A stretch of 64,000 bases of DNA, from positions 62,001-126,000 of the forward strand of contig NZ_FZOT01000007.1 of NCBI RefSeq assembly GCF_900188095.1, read 5' to 3'. Of this stretch, positions 7,712-16,727 are shown piece after piece. Source of the DNA: Noviherbaspirillum humi. GTDB taxonomy: Bacteria > Pseudomonadota > Gammaproteobacteria > Burkholderiales > Burkholderiaceae_D. Every line of letters starts with the position of its first letter. Position 1 is the first letter of the stretch. Below the pieces are notes generated by a model. The model did not search any database and was not told where the DNA came from. It saw only the letters and a list, made by a program, of their open reading frames with translations. The position numbers and the translations under genes were made by a program.

Positions 7712-9477
7712 GATGGGGCGGCGATTTCCTGCTCAGCGGTATCAGCGCGAAGCTTGAACGGGCTAGGCTGTGCCGGCGGCAGCGGCACGAAGCGCAGCTG
7801 CGCGGCGGCCTTGAGACTGAGAGGGGCTGGCGCAAGGCTATAAGGCGCGGGGGCAGCCGACTTCACTTTTGCCAATTCGGGGCCGAGATCGGGCGCAGGC
7901 GCATCGGCCAGGCGTTCTTCCAGGCGATCGATCGCCGTCTGGATTGCATCGGCGGCCAGGAAGCGCTCTTCGGAGGCGAACAACTCGCCCATCGGCAGGC
8001 CGAAGAGCCGCTCCAGGGTCAGGCCGACGTCATCTTCGCGGCAGGCATAGAGAAACAGATAGACATTGCCGCGGTCGGCGCTGCACATGTCGCCGGCGCG
8101 CTTGATGGCACAGAAGCGCAGCGCATCCAGCGGACCGAGGCCGAAGGCCGGCGGCAGGCGGAGCAGCACGCTGTCGATCCCGGTATGGCGGCTGCGATCC
8201 AGCGAACGGCGCACCGCGCGGCAGAAGTCCTGCGGCGCGAGATAGCCCTGCTCCTGGTCCGGCATGGCTTCGTGCAGGGCCTGCTCGAAGCTGGACGGCA
8301 GGCCATGCGGGAACACCTGGCCGCGCAGCATGCCAACCAGGCTGAGAAAACGTCCGCGTCCGATTTCTCCAGGCACCACCAGATTGGCGCCCAGGCGCGT
8401 CACCAGGGTCTCCTGGCTGTAGCGCAGGCGGGCGCCGACTTCGCGCACGACGATCTTGAGGCGGGCGCCATGGCGCCGGCGCAGCTGGAAAACGCAGCGC
8501 AGCAAGGCATCGAAATTGGTCCCTGGTACGAAGGGCAACACCACGGTGGCGGCAATGGCGCCTGCCAACGCACGAGGCAGCTTGTCGAAGTCATCATCCA
8601 CCTGCCGCCATCCGGCAGGCAAGGATTCACCCTTGGCCAGGCTGGAGGAAAGCGCCACCACCTGATCTTCGTCGGCGGAGGCGGGAAGCTGTGCGGATAG
8701 CGCCGGCGGGGCGTCCCTGCCCTGCTCCTCGGGCTGCGCCGCGATGCGGCCGTCGCCGGTCCACGTCAGCGGCAGCCGGCGCGCCGCCAACATGCCATGG
8801 CGGCCACACCAGTGATGCAGATCGAGCTTAATTTGCTCATGGCGGCAGTGCAGTCCGACCAGCCCGGCCAGGCTAGCGGCGCAGGCATTCAGGCCGGCCA
8901 GGAGGCGGTTGTCGAGAAAGGCGGGTTGGCGAAACAGCAGCACCATGGCTTGGGCATCGCGCTCGGCGCGCTGCCGCAGCCGCCGCAGCGAAGAAGCCGT
9001 CGGTTCGAAAGCCAGGGAAACCATGTCGATCACCAGGACGCTGTCGCGGCGTCCGGACTTCTTGCTCCAGTAATCAAGCTCGCTCATGAGCGCATCGATG
9101 GACAGCGCGGAATTGGTGGCGGCTGACTGCGCCCTCTTTTTACCCTTGCTGGCGTCGGCCAGCACCATGAGCCGCCCGCTTTGAACCGCCGCATCCAGCG
9201 CGGTGGCGCCATTGAAGAACCGGTCGGGCTGTTTCGGGGACACCAGGCAGAAAGCGGCGGCGGTCGGCAAGCCTTCCAATATGGCAGCGACGGTGGCGGC
9301 AGCCAGCCGGTCGTCGTCTTCCAGGATGGCGTACAGACATCCGGCAACGAGCGGAAGCTCGAAGGGGAGCCCTTCGATGGCCAAGGCTGGCTGCGCTTCG
9401 ATTTCCGGATTGCTCATGGTGGTGGTAGACGTTTCGTGCAAGCAGGCTTGGATGATTCCGCGGCGCAAAAGTTTCAT
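7708..9477 (-). CDS. bcsE: BcsE, c-di-GMP-binding regulator of cellulose synthesis (GIL domain)
   Basis: 589 aa from the first ATG; an internal ATG at 9417 is a possible alternative start. It has an N-terminal degenerate receiver/NTPase-like region and a C-terminal GIL (GGDEF I-site-like) domain. The key RxGD motif is visible as KRAGD at about residues 457-461. This is the residue pattern through which E. coli BcsE binds c-di-GMP. The C-terminal about 70 residues are Pro/Ala-rich and probably disordered. It is the first gene of a tightly overlapping operon with bcsF and bcsG. Known BcsE stimulates synthase assembly through BcsR and BcsQ; all of these partners are encoded divergently next door. 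Confidence 0.9.
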   Translation of the reverse strand: MKLLRRGIIQACLHETSTTTMSNPEIEAQPALAIEGLPFELPLVAGCLYAILEDDDRLAAATVAAILEGLPTAAAFCLVSPKQPDRFFNGATALDAAVQSGRLMVLADASKGKKRAQSAATNSALSIDALMSELDYWSKKSGRRDSVLVIDMVSLAFEPTASSLRRLRQRAERDAQAMVLLFRQPAFLDNRLLAGLNACAASLAGLVGLHCRHEQIKLDLHHWCGRHGMLAARRLPLTWTGDGRIAAQPEEQGRDAPPALSAQLPASADEDQVVALSSSLAKGESLPAGWRQVDDDFDKLPRALAGAIAATVVLPFVPGTNFDALLRCVFQLRRRHGARLKIVVREVGARLRYSQETLVTRLGANLVVPGEIGRGRFLSLVGMLRGQVFPHGLPSSFEQALHEAMPDQEQGYLAPQDFCRAVRRSLDRSRHTGIDSVLLRLPPAFGLGPLDALRFCAIKRAGDMCSADRGNVYLFLYACREDDVGLTLERLFGLPMGELFASEERFLAADAIQTAIDRLEERLADAPAPDLGPELAKVKSAAPAPYSLAPAPLSLKAAAQLRFVPLPPAQPSPFKLRADTAEQEIAAPS

Positions 9478-9594
9478 CTGGAAACTTGTGATTGCTGACT
9501 AGAATTATCGCTTAAAATCAAGCTTCTGAAGGAAAATGTTGCATCAAATCAAACCCAGCGCGTTCGCCAGCGAAAATTGACGGCAGGAACTTAG

Positions 9595-9608
9595 TTGATT
9601 TTGATCAA
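9595..9608. promoter_or_regulatory. Perfect Fnr-type box between the divergent bcs operons
   Basis: TTGAT-TTTG-ATCAA is an exact match to the Fnr/Anr consensus TTGAT-N4-ATCAA. It lies 5 bases upstream of the first ATG of the plus operon and about 120-190 bases from bcsE. This position suits repression of the plus operon or distal activation of the minus operon by an oxygen-sensing Crp/Fnr-family protein. The consensus is established; the role here is inferred. Confidence 0.55.
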
Positions 9609-9613
9609 TCATA

Positions 9614-9889
9614 ATGGATATGAACCCCTTACTTAACGAGCCCGTCTCATCTGCTTCGCCCGACAACGTCGGCAGCGATGTTGCCAGCCTGTTTTCCAGT
9701 GCGAGCAGGTATGGATCCGCTTCCAGCTATCGGGAAACCGTCCTGCATGACACGGCTCGGATGGCCGCCAGCCGCTGGCCGCTGTTGGCAGAAATCGAAG
9801 GGGTTCACTTGCCGACCGATCCCTTGACCGATACTGCGCCTTTTTCCTCCACCGCCATGGAACCGTCCACGGCCGCGCTGGCAGCCTGA
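9614..9889 (+). CDS. bcsR: BcsR/BcsP-family small cellulose biosynthesis protein
   Basis: 91 aa. The central segment YRETVLHDTARMAASRWPLL, followed by AEIEG, matches the short BcsR (YhjR) signature, whose E. coli member ends RWPLLAEF. The N- and C-terminal flanks are Ser/Thr/Ala-rich and likely unstructured. It is longer than E. coli BcsR (about 62 aa), closer to the BcsP versions of betaproteobacteria. In E. coli, BcsR forms a complex with BcsQ and recruits BcsE to the synthase. It is the first gene of the plus operon, 13 bases ahead of bcsQ. An ATG two codons downstream is an alternative start. Confidence 0.75.
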   Translation: MDMNPLLNEPVSSASPDNVGSDVASLFSSASRYGSASSYRETVLHDTARMAASRWPLLAEIEGVHLPTDPLTDTAPFSSTAMEPSTAALAA

Positions 9890-9902
9890 CCAGGACGGCA
9901 GC

Positions 9903-10667
9903 ATGCGGATAGTCGCGGTTCTCGATGTCTACGGCGGATGCGGCGCCACCACCGTCGCCGCCCATCTGGCCCAGGCGCTGCACCAGCAGCGCCGCCCGGT
10001 CTTCGCCTTCGACTTCTGTCCCGAGAACGTCCTGCGCCTGCATTTCGGCATGGCCTGGGAGGACGGCAGCGGCTTTGCGCCCAGAATGCTGGAAGGCAGC
10101 GCATGGCATGAGGCGGCGTTCCGCAGCAGCAGCGGCCTCGCCTTCATCCCTTTCGGCGCATTGCCCGATGGCCGCGCCCTCGATGCGCTCGGCGCCCTGC
10201 TGGAAACCCGTCCCGGCTGGCTGCGCGCCGACATCGATGCGCTCGAGTTCCCCGCGCCGCCGGTACTGGTATGCGATTGCCCGCGCGGGCCGGCCGCGCT
10301 TCGCAGCCAGATACTGGAGGAAGCCGATCTGGTGCTGCTGGTATGCCGCCCGGATCCGGTTGCCTATGCCGCCGCCACCCGCATCGCACGCGATGCCGCC
10401 CAGAACGGCGGCCCGCCGACCATGATCGTGCTCAACGGCTTCGATCCGGCGCGCCGGCTGGACCGCGACATTTCCGCCCTGCTGCGCACCGGGCACCGGG
10501 AATTGCTCTCGCCGGTGGCGGTACACCGCGACGAATCGATTCGCGAAGCCCTGGCTTGCAAGCAGACCGTCTTCGAGTTCGCACCGGACAGCCAGGCGGC
10601 CTACGACTTCGATACCCTGGCCACCTGGACCATTGCCCGCCTCGGCCGCGGCACGGCGACCTCATGA
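9903..10667 (+). CDS. bcsQ: BcsQ, ParA/MinD-like ATPase of cellulose synthesis
   Basis: 254 aa, the family size. It has a SIMIBI-class P-loop fold. The Walker A stretch is YGGCGATT at about residues 10-17; it lacks the usual lysines, as in E. coli BcsQ, where the sequence is also degenerate. The FDFCPENVLRLHF segment is the family hallmark after strand 2. BcsQ forms an ATP-dependent sandwich dimer with BcsR that supports secretion and polar localisation of the synthase. AGGACGGCAGC precedes the ATG, and the stop overlaps the bcsA start (ATGA). Confidence 0.9.
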   Translation: MRIVAVLDVYGGCGATTVAAHLAQALHQQRRPVFAFDFCPENVLRLHFGMAWEDGSGFAPRMLEGSAWHEAAFRSSSGLAFIPFGALPDGRALDALGALLETRPGWLRADIDALEFPAPPVLVCDCPRGPAALRSQILEEADLVLLVCRPDPVAYAAATRIARDAAQNGGPPTMIVLNGFDPARRLDRDISALLRTGHRELLSPVAVHRDESIREALACKQTVFEFAPDSQAAYDFDTLATWTIARLGRGTATS

Positions 10668-13261
10668 AGAACGGACTCGGCAAAGCATGGGCATGGACGC
10701 TGCGCGCAGCCGCCCTCGATCCAGCCGGCTCGCGCGCCGACCTGCTGCTCGGCCTGCTGTTTCGTCCCGGTCCGCTGGCCCATGCGCGGACATGGGCGGC
10801 CCTGTTCCCGCACGTCGACCTGGCGCAGCCCCGCTTGGGTGATCCGATACGCATCCTGCTGCAACTGGTGTGGCTGGGCCTGGTCCGCATTTACCCGGAA
10901 CGGGCCAGCCGCGCCCATCCCGCCGCCATTAGCCTGCTGGCGGCGCTGGCATGGCTGCTGCGTGCCGCCTTGGGCGGCGTGCGGGTCGGGGTTCGACAGT
11001 CTGCCTTCATGGCACGCCGCGGCCTCGAACGCATCGCCGACGCGATACAGCCTCCCGCGGCAACTCGGGACAACCGCCGGCGCGGCGCCAACGAAGTCTG
11101 GCGCCATCCGCTGCTGAACTATGCCGCCTACGGCCTGGCGGCAGCGCTCGGCCTCCTCTGCATCACCACCCCGTTCAGCCTGCTGGCCCAATTCCTCTTC
11201 GTCGCCCTGCTGTGGGCGCTGGCCATGGTGGTGCGCAGGATTCCCGGCCCGATCGGCACGCTGCTGCTGATGGTGCTGTCGGTGACGGTGTCGGCGCGCT
11301 ATCTCTGGTGGCGCGTTTCCTACACTCTGAATTTCGATGAGACCTTCGATTTCTTCTGGGGCGTGCTGCTGCTCCTGGCGGAAATCTATACCTGGCTGAT
11401 CCTGGTGCTCGGGTACATCCAGAGCGCCTGGCCGCTGCGCCGCCCGCCCATTCCGCTGCCGCCAGACACCAGCACCTGGCCGACGGTGGACGTCTTCATT
11501 CCGACCTACAACGAACCGCTCAAGGTCGTCATGCCGACGGTGCATGCGGCGATCGGGATCGACTGGCCGCGCGACAAGATCAACATCTACCTGCTCGACG
11601 ACGGCCGCCGCGAGGAATTCCGCGCTTTTGCCGAGGAGTGCGGCATCGGCTACATCATCCGGCCCGACAACCGCCACGCCAAGGCCGGCAACCTCAACCA
11701 TGCCCTGACCAAGACCGGCGGCGAGTACATCGCCATCTTCGATTGCGACCACATTCCGACCCGCAGCTTCCTGCAGGCCACCATGGGCTGGTGCGTGAAG
11801 GACCCGAAGCTGGCGCTGCTGCAGACGCCGCACCATTTCTTCTCGCCCGACCCTTTCGAGCGCAATCTCGGCCTGTTCCGCAAGACGCCCAACGAGGGCG
11901 AGCTCTTCTATGGCGTGATCCAGGACGGCAACGACTTGTGGAATGCCACTTTCTTTTGCGGCTCCTGCGCCGTCATCAAGCGCGGCCCGCTGCTGGAAGT
12001 GGGCGGCATCGCCGTCGAAACCGTGACCGAAGATGCGCACACCGCGCTGAAGCTGCAGCGCCTCGGCTACCGCTCGGCCTACATCAACATTCCGCAGGCG
12101 GCGGGCCTGGCCACCGAGAGCCTGTCGGCGCACATCGGCCAGCGCATCCGCTGGGCGCGCGGCATGGCGCAGATCTTCCGGCTCGACAATCCCTTCCTCG
12201 GCAAGGGCCTGAACTGGGCGCAGCGCATTTGCTACGGCAACGCCATGCTGCACTTTCTCAACGGCGGTCCACGGCTGATCTTCCTCACCGCGCCGCTCGC
12301 CTTCCTGCTGTTCCATGCCTACGTGATCTACACGCCGGCGGTGGCGGTGCTGCTGTACGTGCTGCCGCACATCGTCCATGCCAACATCACCAACTCGCGC
12401 ATCCAGGGCGCGCACCGGCATTCATTCTGGGCCGAGGTCTACGAGACGGTGCTCGCTTGGTACATCGTGCGCCCGACGACGGTGGCGCTGCTCAATCCGC
12501 ACAAGGGAAAGTTCAACGTCACCGCCAAGGGCGGCCTGGTGGAAAAGGATTACTTCGACTGGACCATCTCCACGCCCTACCTGGTGATCGTGGTGCTCAA
12601 CCTGATCGGCCTGGTGGCCGGCATCGGCCGCATCGTCTGGGGTCCGCCGGATGAAATCCTCACGGCCTTGATCAACCTGTTCTGGACCCTCTACAACGTG
12701 CTGCTGCTGGGCGCCGCCATCTCGGTTGCCTCCGAGACGCGGCAGGTGCGCCGCTCGCACCGGGTGGCGATGCGCCTGCCGGCCGTGCTGCACCTGGATG
12801 GCGGCCAGCTCCTGCGCTGCGAGAGCGAGGACTTTTCCGAAGGCGGCATCGCCCTGCGCATGACCCGGGTGCCGGAACTGCAGCTCGAGGACATGGTGCG
12901 GGTCTCACTGTGGCGCGGCGAAGAGGAATTCGTGTTCCAGGCGCGGGTTGCCGGCGCGTCCGGCACCCACCTGCGGCTGCGCTGGGAACTGGCCGGCGCC
13001 GAGCAGCAGGCGGCGCTGGTGCAATGCACCTTCGCTCGCGCCGATGCCTGGGTCAACTGGGCCGAAGGCCGCCGTCGCGACCGGCCGCTGAAAGGCATGC
13101 GCCGCGTGCTGGCGATCGGCGTCGAAGGCTATCTGCGCCTGCCCAAATACCTGTTTCCCAAATCCACGCCGCTCGTCGGCCGGAGCGCTGCCGCGCTGGC
13201 CAGCGTGGCAAGCCTGCTGCCGCGCCGGCCGAAACCGCTCGACCAACCTTACCTGCCATGA
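10664..13261 (+). CDS. bcsA: Cellulose synthase catalytic subunit BcsA (GT2 plus PilZ)
   Basis: 865 aa from the ATG overlapping the bcsQ stop. The N-terminal part has membrane helices, then the GT2 core. Visible catalytic elements are VDVFIPTYNEP (about residue 275), DDGRR (about 310), DCDH (about 360), TEDAHT (about 455) and the QRIRW polymer-terminus motif (about 492). More helices follow, then a C-terminal PilZ domain with RRSHR (about 697) and DFSEGG (about 723). BcsA polymerises UDP-glucose into beta-1,4-glucan and extrudes it through its own channel with BcsB. c-di-GMP binding to PilZ opens the gating loop. An upstream frame extension inside bcsQ is ignored because the overlap start agrees with known N-termini. 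Confidence 0.96.
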   Translation: MKNGLGKAWAWTLRAAALDPAGSRADLLLGLLFRPGPLAHARTWAALFPHVDLAQPRLGDPIRILLQLVWLGLVRIYPERASRAHPAAISLLAALAWLLRAALGGVRVGVRQSAFMARRGLERIADAIQPPAATRDNRRRGANEVWRHPLLNYAAYGLAAALGLLCITTPFSLLAQFLFVALLWALAMVVRRIPGPIGTLLLMVLSVTVSARYLWWRVSYTLNFDETFDFFWGVLLLLAEIYTWLILVLGYIQSAWPLRRPPIPLPPDTSTWPTVDVFIPTYNEPLKVVMPTVHAAIGIDWPRDKINIYLLDDGRREEFRAFAEECGIGYIIRPDNRHAKAGNLNHALTKTGGEYIAIFDCDHIPTRSFLQATMGWCVKDPKLALLQTPHHFFSPDPFERNLGLFRKTPNEGELFYGVIQDGNDLWNATFFCGSCAVIKRGPLLEVGGIAVETVTEDAHTALKLQRLGYRSAYINIPQAAGLATESLSAHIGQRIRWARGMAQIFRLDNPFLGKGLNWAQRICYGNAMLHFLNGGPRLIFLTAPLAFLLFHAYVIYTPAVAVLLYVLPHIVHANITNSRIQGAHRHSFWAEVYETVLAWYIVRPTTVALLNPHKGKFNVTAKGGLVEKDYFDWTISTPYLVIVVLNLIGLVAGIGRIVWGPPDEILTALINLFWTLYNVLLLGAAISVASETRQVRRSHRVAMRLPAVLHLDGGQLLRCESEDFSEGGIALRMTRVPELQLEDMVRVSLWRGEEEFVFQARVAGASGTHLRLRWELAGAEQQAALVQCTFARADAWVNWAEGRRRDRPLKGMRRVLAIGVEGYLRLPKYLFPKSTPLVGRSAAALASVASLLPRRPKPLDQPYLP

Positions 13262-15576
13262 CTTCTTCCCGCACTCCGAATTCCTTGCCGCTGCGCGGCG
13301 CCCTGGCGGCGCTGCTGTCGCTGACGCCGCTGCTGACGCAGACCGCCTCGGCGGCTGGCGCGACCCCTGAGGCAGCCGGCGCGCCCGCGGCGGCAGCGAC
13401 CCAGGATGCGGGATCGCCGGTCGAAGTGCGCCGCCTGTCGCTTGGCGCCATCGTCAATCAGCCGGTGCTGCGCCTGCGCACCACCGAGGGCCGCGCCACC
13501 GTGCCCTTCGGCCTGCGCGCCGATGAGCTCGCGACCAAGGCATCGCTGCGCGTGCGCTATGCCTATTCGCCGGCGCTGATCGCCAGCCAGTCGCACATGA
13601 AGGTCCTGCTCAATGAAGAAGTGGTGGCGGTGTTCCCGCTGACGAAGGAGAACGCCAACCGCCAGATCGTTCAGGACGTCGACATCGATCCGCGCCTGGT
13701 GACGTCGCAGAACAATCTCGGCTTCGTGTTCGTCGGCCACTACGCCACCGAGTGCGAGGACCCGCTGCATACCAGCCTGTGGGCCGATATCAGCGGCGGC
13801 AGCGAGCTGCAGTTGTCGGTGCGGCGCATTCCGGTGAAGAGCGACCTGGCGATTTTGCCGGAACCCTTCTTCGATCAGCGCGACAGCCGCAAGCTGAGCC
13901 TGCCCTTCGTCTTTGCCGAGGCGCCGGATCATGGCACCCTGCGCGCCGCCGGCATTGCCGCGTCCTGGTTCGGCAAGCTCGCGGCCTGGCGCGGCGCCCG
14001 CTTTCCGGTGGCGCAGAACGAACCGCCCAAGGGCCATGCGATCGTGTTCGCCACCAACAAGGCCCGGCCGGCATTCCTGGAGCAGCTGCCCGAATTCCGC
14101 GACGCGAAGGACCGCGAATTCAAGGAACCGGCGCTGACGGTGCTGACCAATCCCGCTGACGGCGTTTCCAAGCTGCTGTTGATTTCCGGCCGCGATGCGG
14201 AAGACCTGCGCCAGGCAAGCACCGCCCTGGCGCTCGGCAATGCCGCCCTCACCGGCCCGCGCGCGGATGTCAAGCGGCCGCGCGAGGAAGCGCCGCGCCA
14301 GGCCTACGATGCGCCGGCCTGGGTACGCATGGACCGGCCGATGAAGCTGGGCGAGCTGGTGCAGTCCCCGCAGCAGCTGCAGGTGTTCGGCCATGTGCCG
14401 GACCCGGTGCGAGTGGATCTGCGCATGCCGCCCGACCTGTTCCTGTGGAAGAGCGCCGGCGTGCCGATGGACCTGCGCTACCGCTACACGCCGCCGCTGC
14501 GCGCCAGCGAATCGCGCCTGCAGATGGCGATCAACGACGAGCTGGTGCAGGCGGTGAACCTGCGCGCCGCGTCGTTCGCCGGCGACGGCCTGCGCGTGGC
14601 CCTGCCCTTGCTGGAAGGCGGCACGCTGGCCGAGCGCCGTGAAACCGTGATTCCGCCGTTCAAGGTCGGCAGCCGCAATCAATTGCAGTACGGCTTCTCC
14701 TTCACCTATCACAAGGACGGCTCCTGCCGCGACACGCAGGTCGAGAACGTGCGGGCCATGATCGACCCGGACTCCACCGTCGACTTCAGCGGCTTCCCGC
14801 ACTATGCGCAGATGCCCAACCTCGGCCATTTCGCCAGCGCCGGCTATCCTTTCACCACCTATGCCGACCTGGGGCAGACGGCGGTGGTCATGCCCGAGCA
14901 GGCCAGCCGCGAGGAAACCGAGGCCATGCTGGCCCTGATGGGACGCATGGGCGAGGCCACCGGCTATCCGGCCACGCGGGTCACGGTGGTCGGCCCCAAG
15001 CAAATCGCCGAGGTGAAGGACAAGGACCTGCTGCTCATCGGCGCCGCCCCGCGCCAATCGCTGCTGCTCGACTGGGATGCGAAACTGCCGGCCACCATCG
15101 CCGGCCCGGTTCGGCGCATCAGCCAGCCGAAGCGCTCGGTGAACATGCTGTACGACTGGCTCGGCTTCGACACCCGTCCCGACACCAACGTGGCGACCGA
15201 AGCCAGCATTTCCGGCAGCGGTCCGCTGGCCGCGGTGCTCGGCTTCGAGTCCCCGCTCAAGTCGGGCCGCAGCGTGGTGGCGCTGACCGGCAACGACTCC
15301 GCCAGCATGCTGCAGGCCTTGGACGCGCTCGACGACTTCAGCCTCAACCGCGCCATCCAGGGCAGCGCCGCCTTCGTGCGCGGCAACCGGGTGGAAAGCG
15401 TGCTGGCCGGCGATACTTACCGCATCGGCGCGCTGCCGTGGTGGTCCATCCTGCTGCACGAGATCAACCAGCGGCCGCTGCTGTCGGCGGCGCTCAAGCT
15501 GGCGCTCGGCGTCCTCGCCCTGGCGGTGCTGTGGCGCGGCCGTCGCCTGCTGCGCCGCCGGAACAAGGACGCATGA
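13258..15576 (+). CDS. bcsB: Cellulose synthase periplasmic subunit BcsB
   Basis: 772 aa, from the ATG that overlaps the bcsA stop (ATGA). The signal sequence runs from LPLRGALAALLSLTPLLTQ with cleavage near ASAA. The long periplasmic part has the alternating carbohydrate-binding and flavodoxin-like domains of the family, with a C-terminal membrane anchor (about LALGVLALAVLW) and a basic cytoplasmic end. BcsB binds BcsA and guides the nascent glucan across the periplasm. It is the cognate partner of the adjacent bcsA. The window encodes a second, similar BcsB in the divergent operon. Confidence 0.95.
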   Translation: MTSSRTPNSLPLRGALAALLSLTPLLTQTASAAGATPEAAGAPAAAATQDAGSPVEVRRLSLGAIVNQPVLRLRTTEGRATVPFGLRADELATKASLRVRYAYSPALIASQSHMKVLLNEEVVAVFPLTKENANRQIVQDVDIDPRLVTSQNNLGFVFVGHYATECEDPLHTSLWADISGGSELQLSVRRIPVKSDLAILPEPFFDQRDSRKLSLPFVFAEAPDHGTLRAAGIAASWFGKLAAWRGARFPVAQNEPPKGHAIVFATNKARPAFLEQLPEFRDAKDREFKEPALTVLTNPADGVSKLLLISGRDAEDLRQASTALALGNAALTGPRADVKRPREEAPRQAYDAPAWVRMDRPMKLGELVQSPQQLQVFGHVPDPVRVDLRMPPDLFLWKSAGVPMDLRYRYTPPLRASESRLQMAINDELVQAVNLRAASFAGDGLRVALPLLEGGTLAERRETVIPPFKVGSRNQLQYGFSFTYHKDGSCRDTQVENVRAMIDPDSTVDFSGFPHYAQMPNLGHFASAGYPFTTYADLGQTAVVMPEQASREETEAMLALMGRMGEATGYPATRVTVVGPKQIAEVKDKDLLLIGAAPRQSLLLDWDAKLPATIAGPVRRISQPKRSVNMLYDWLGFDTRPDTNVATEASISGSGPLAAVLGFESPLKSGRSVVALTGNDSASMLQALDALDDFSLNRAIQGSAAFVRGNRVESVLAGDTYRIGALPWWSILLHEINQRPLLSAALKLALGVLALAVLWRGRRLLRRRNKDA

Positions 15577-16727
15577 TGGCGGCGTCTCCGCTGCGGCGCA
15601 CCCTGCTGGCGGCCGGCGCTGCCGCGTCGCTCCTGCCGCTGCCGCTGCTGGCGGCCGATGCGGCCGCATGCGACATCTGGCCGCACTGGAGCGGCTTCAA
15701 GCGCCGTTTCCTCAGCGAAGACGGACGCGTGATCGACCGCTCCAGCCCGCAGTCGATCACCACCTCGGAAGGCCAGTCCTACGCGCTGTTCTTTGCCCTT
15801 GTCGCCGACGACCGCGACAGCTTCGCCCGCCTGCTGCGCTGGACCGAGGACAACCTGGCGGGCGGCGACCTGTCGGCAAGCCTGCCGGCCTGGCACTGGG
15901 GCCGCCGGCCGGATGGCGGCTGGGGCGTGCTGGATGACAATCCCGCTTCCGATGCGGACCTCTGGATCGCCTATGCGCTGATCGAGGCGGGCAGGCTCTG
16001 GAAGAACCAGAAGTACGCGGCGCTCGGCCGTCTGGTCGCCGAACGCATCCTGCGCGAGGAAACGGCCGACATTCCCGGCTTCGGACGGGTATTGCTGCCG
16101 GCGCCGCGCGGTTTCCGGCCCCAGCCCGATTCGTTCCGCCTGAACCCGAGCTACCTGCCGGTGCAGCTGATGCGGCGCATGGCGGCCGTCACCGGGCAGG
16201 CGCCATGGCGTCAGCTCGGGGCCACCGCGATCGACGTCACCGTGCGCTCCGCGCCGCGCGGCTTCGCGCCGGACTGGGTGCTGGTCAAGGCGGGGGGCAG
16301 CTTCCAGCCGGATGCGGCCACCGAAGCGGTGGGCAGCTACAACGCGATCCGGGTGTACCTCTGGGCCGGCATGCTGGACGAGAAAGACCCGGCCCGCGCG
16401 GTCCTGCTGCGCGCCCTGCTGCCGGCAGCGCGCCACGTCGAGCGCACCGGCGTGCCGCCGCTGGAGGCGCACACCCGCGACGGCGAAGCCAGCGGCACCG
16501 GCCCGGCAGGATTTTCCGCCGCCATGCTGCCGTTCCTGAGCGCCGCGCGCCTGACTGATGCCGCCCGCCGCCAATTGCTGCGGGTCGAGGCCCGCGCGCC
16601 GCTCGACGACAGCAACAACTACTACGAACAGGTGCTCACCCTGTTCGCCCTCGGCTGGCATGGCGGCCTTTACCGCTTTGCCCCGGATGGCAGCCTGATT
16701 CCCCGCTGGACATGCAAAGAACGCTGA
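15573..16727 (+). CDS. bcsZ: Periplasmic endo-beta-1,4-glucanase BcsZ (GH8)
   Basis: 384 aa. ATGATG overlaps the bcsB stop; the first ATG is chosen. The signal peptide (LAAGAAASLLPLPLLAADAA) directs export. The glycoside hydrolase family 8 fold is shown by CDIWPHWSGFKRRF, the catalytic-acid segment TTSEGQSYALFFAL (Glu at about residue 61) and DADLWIAYAL, which carries a conserved Asp. BcsZ trims or releases cellulose chains that stray in the periplasm and is needed for efficient export. It overlaps bcsC by 16 bases. Confidence 0.94.
   Translation: MMAASPLRRTLLAAGAAASLLPLPLLAADAAACDIWPHWSGFKRRFLSEDGRVIDRSSPQSITTSEGQSYALFFALVADDRDSFARLLRWTEDNLAGGDLSASLPAWHWGRRPDGGWGVLDDNPASDADLWIAYALIEAGRLWKNQKYAALGRLVAERILREETADIPGFGRVLLPAPRGFRPQPDSFRLNPSYLPVQLMRRMAAVTGQAPWRQLGATAIDVTVRSAPRGFAPDWVLVKAGGSFQPDAATEAVGSYNAIRVYLWAGMLDEKDPARAVLLRALLPAARHVERTGVPPLEAHTRDGEASGTGPAGFSAAMLPFLSAARLTDAARRQLLRVEARAPLDDSNNYYEQVLTLFALGWHGGLYRFAPDGSLIPRWTCKER

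Noticed and set aside
5877-7757. Long open frame on the plus strand opposite bcsG and bcsF
   Set aside because: It mirrors the codon periodicity of bcsG in GC-rich DNA, is rich in Arg, Gln and Ala, and has no recognisable domain.
13249-15669. Long open frame on the minus strand opposite bcsB
   Set aside because: Antisense artefact of a high-GC gene; Arg/Gln/His-rich with no domain, while the plus strand encodes an unmistakable BcsB.
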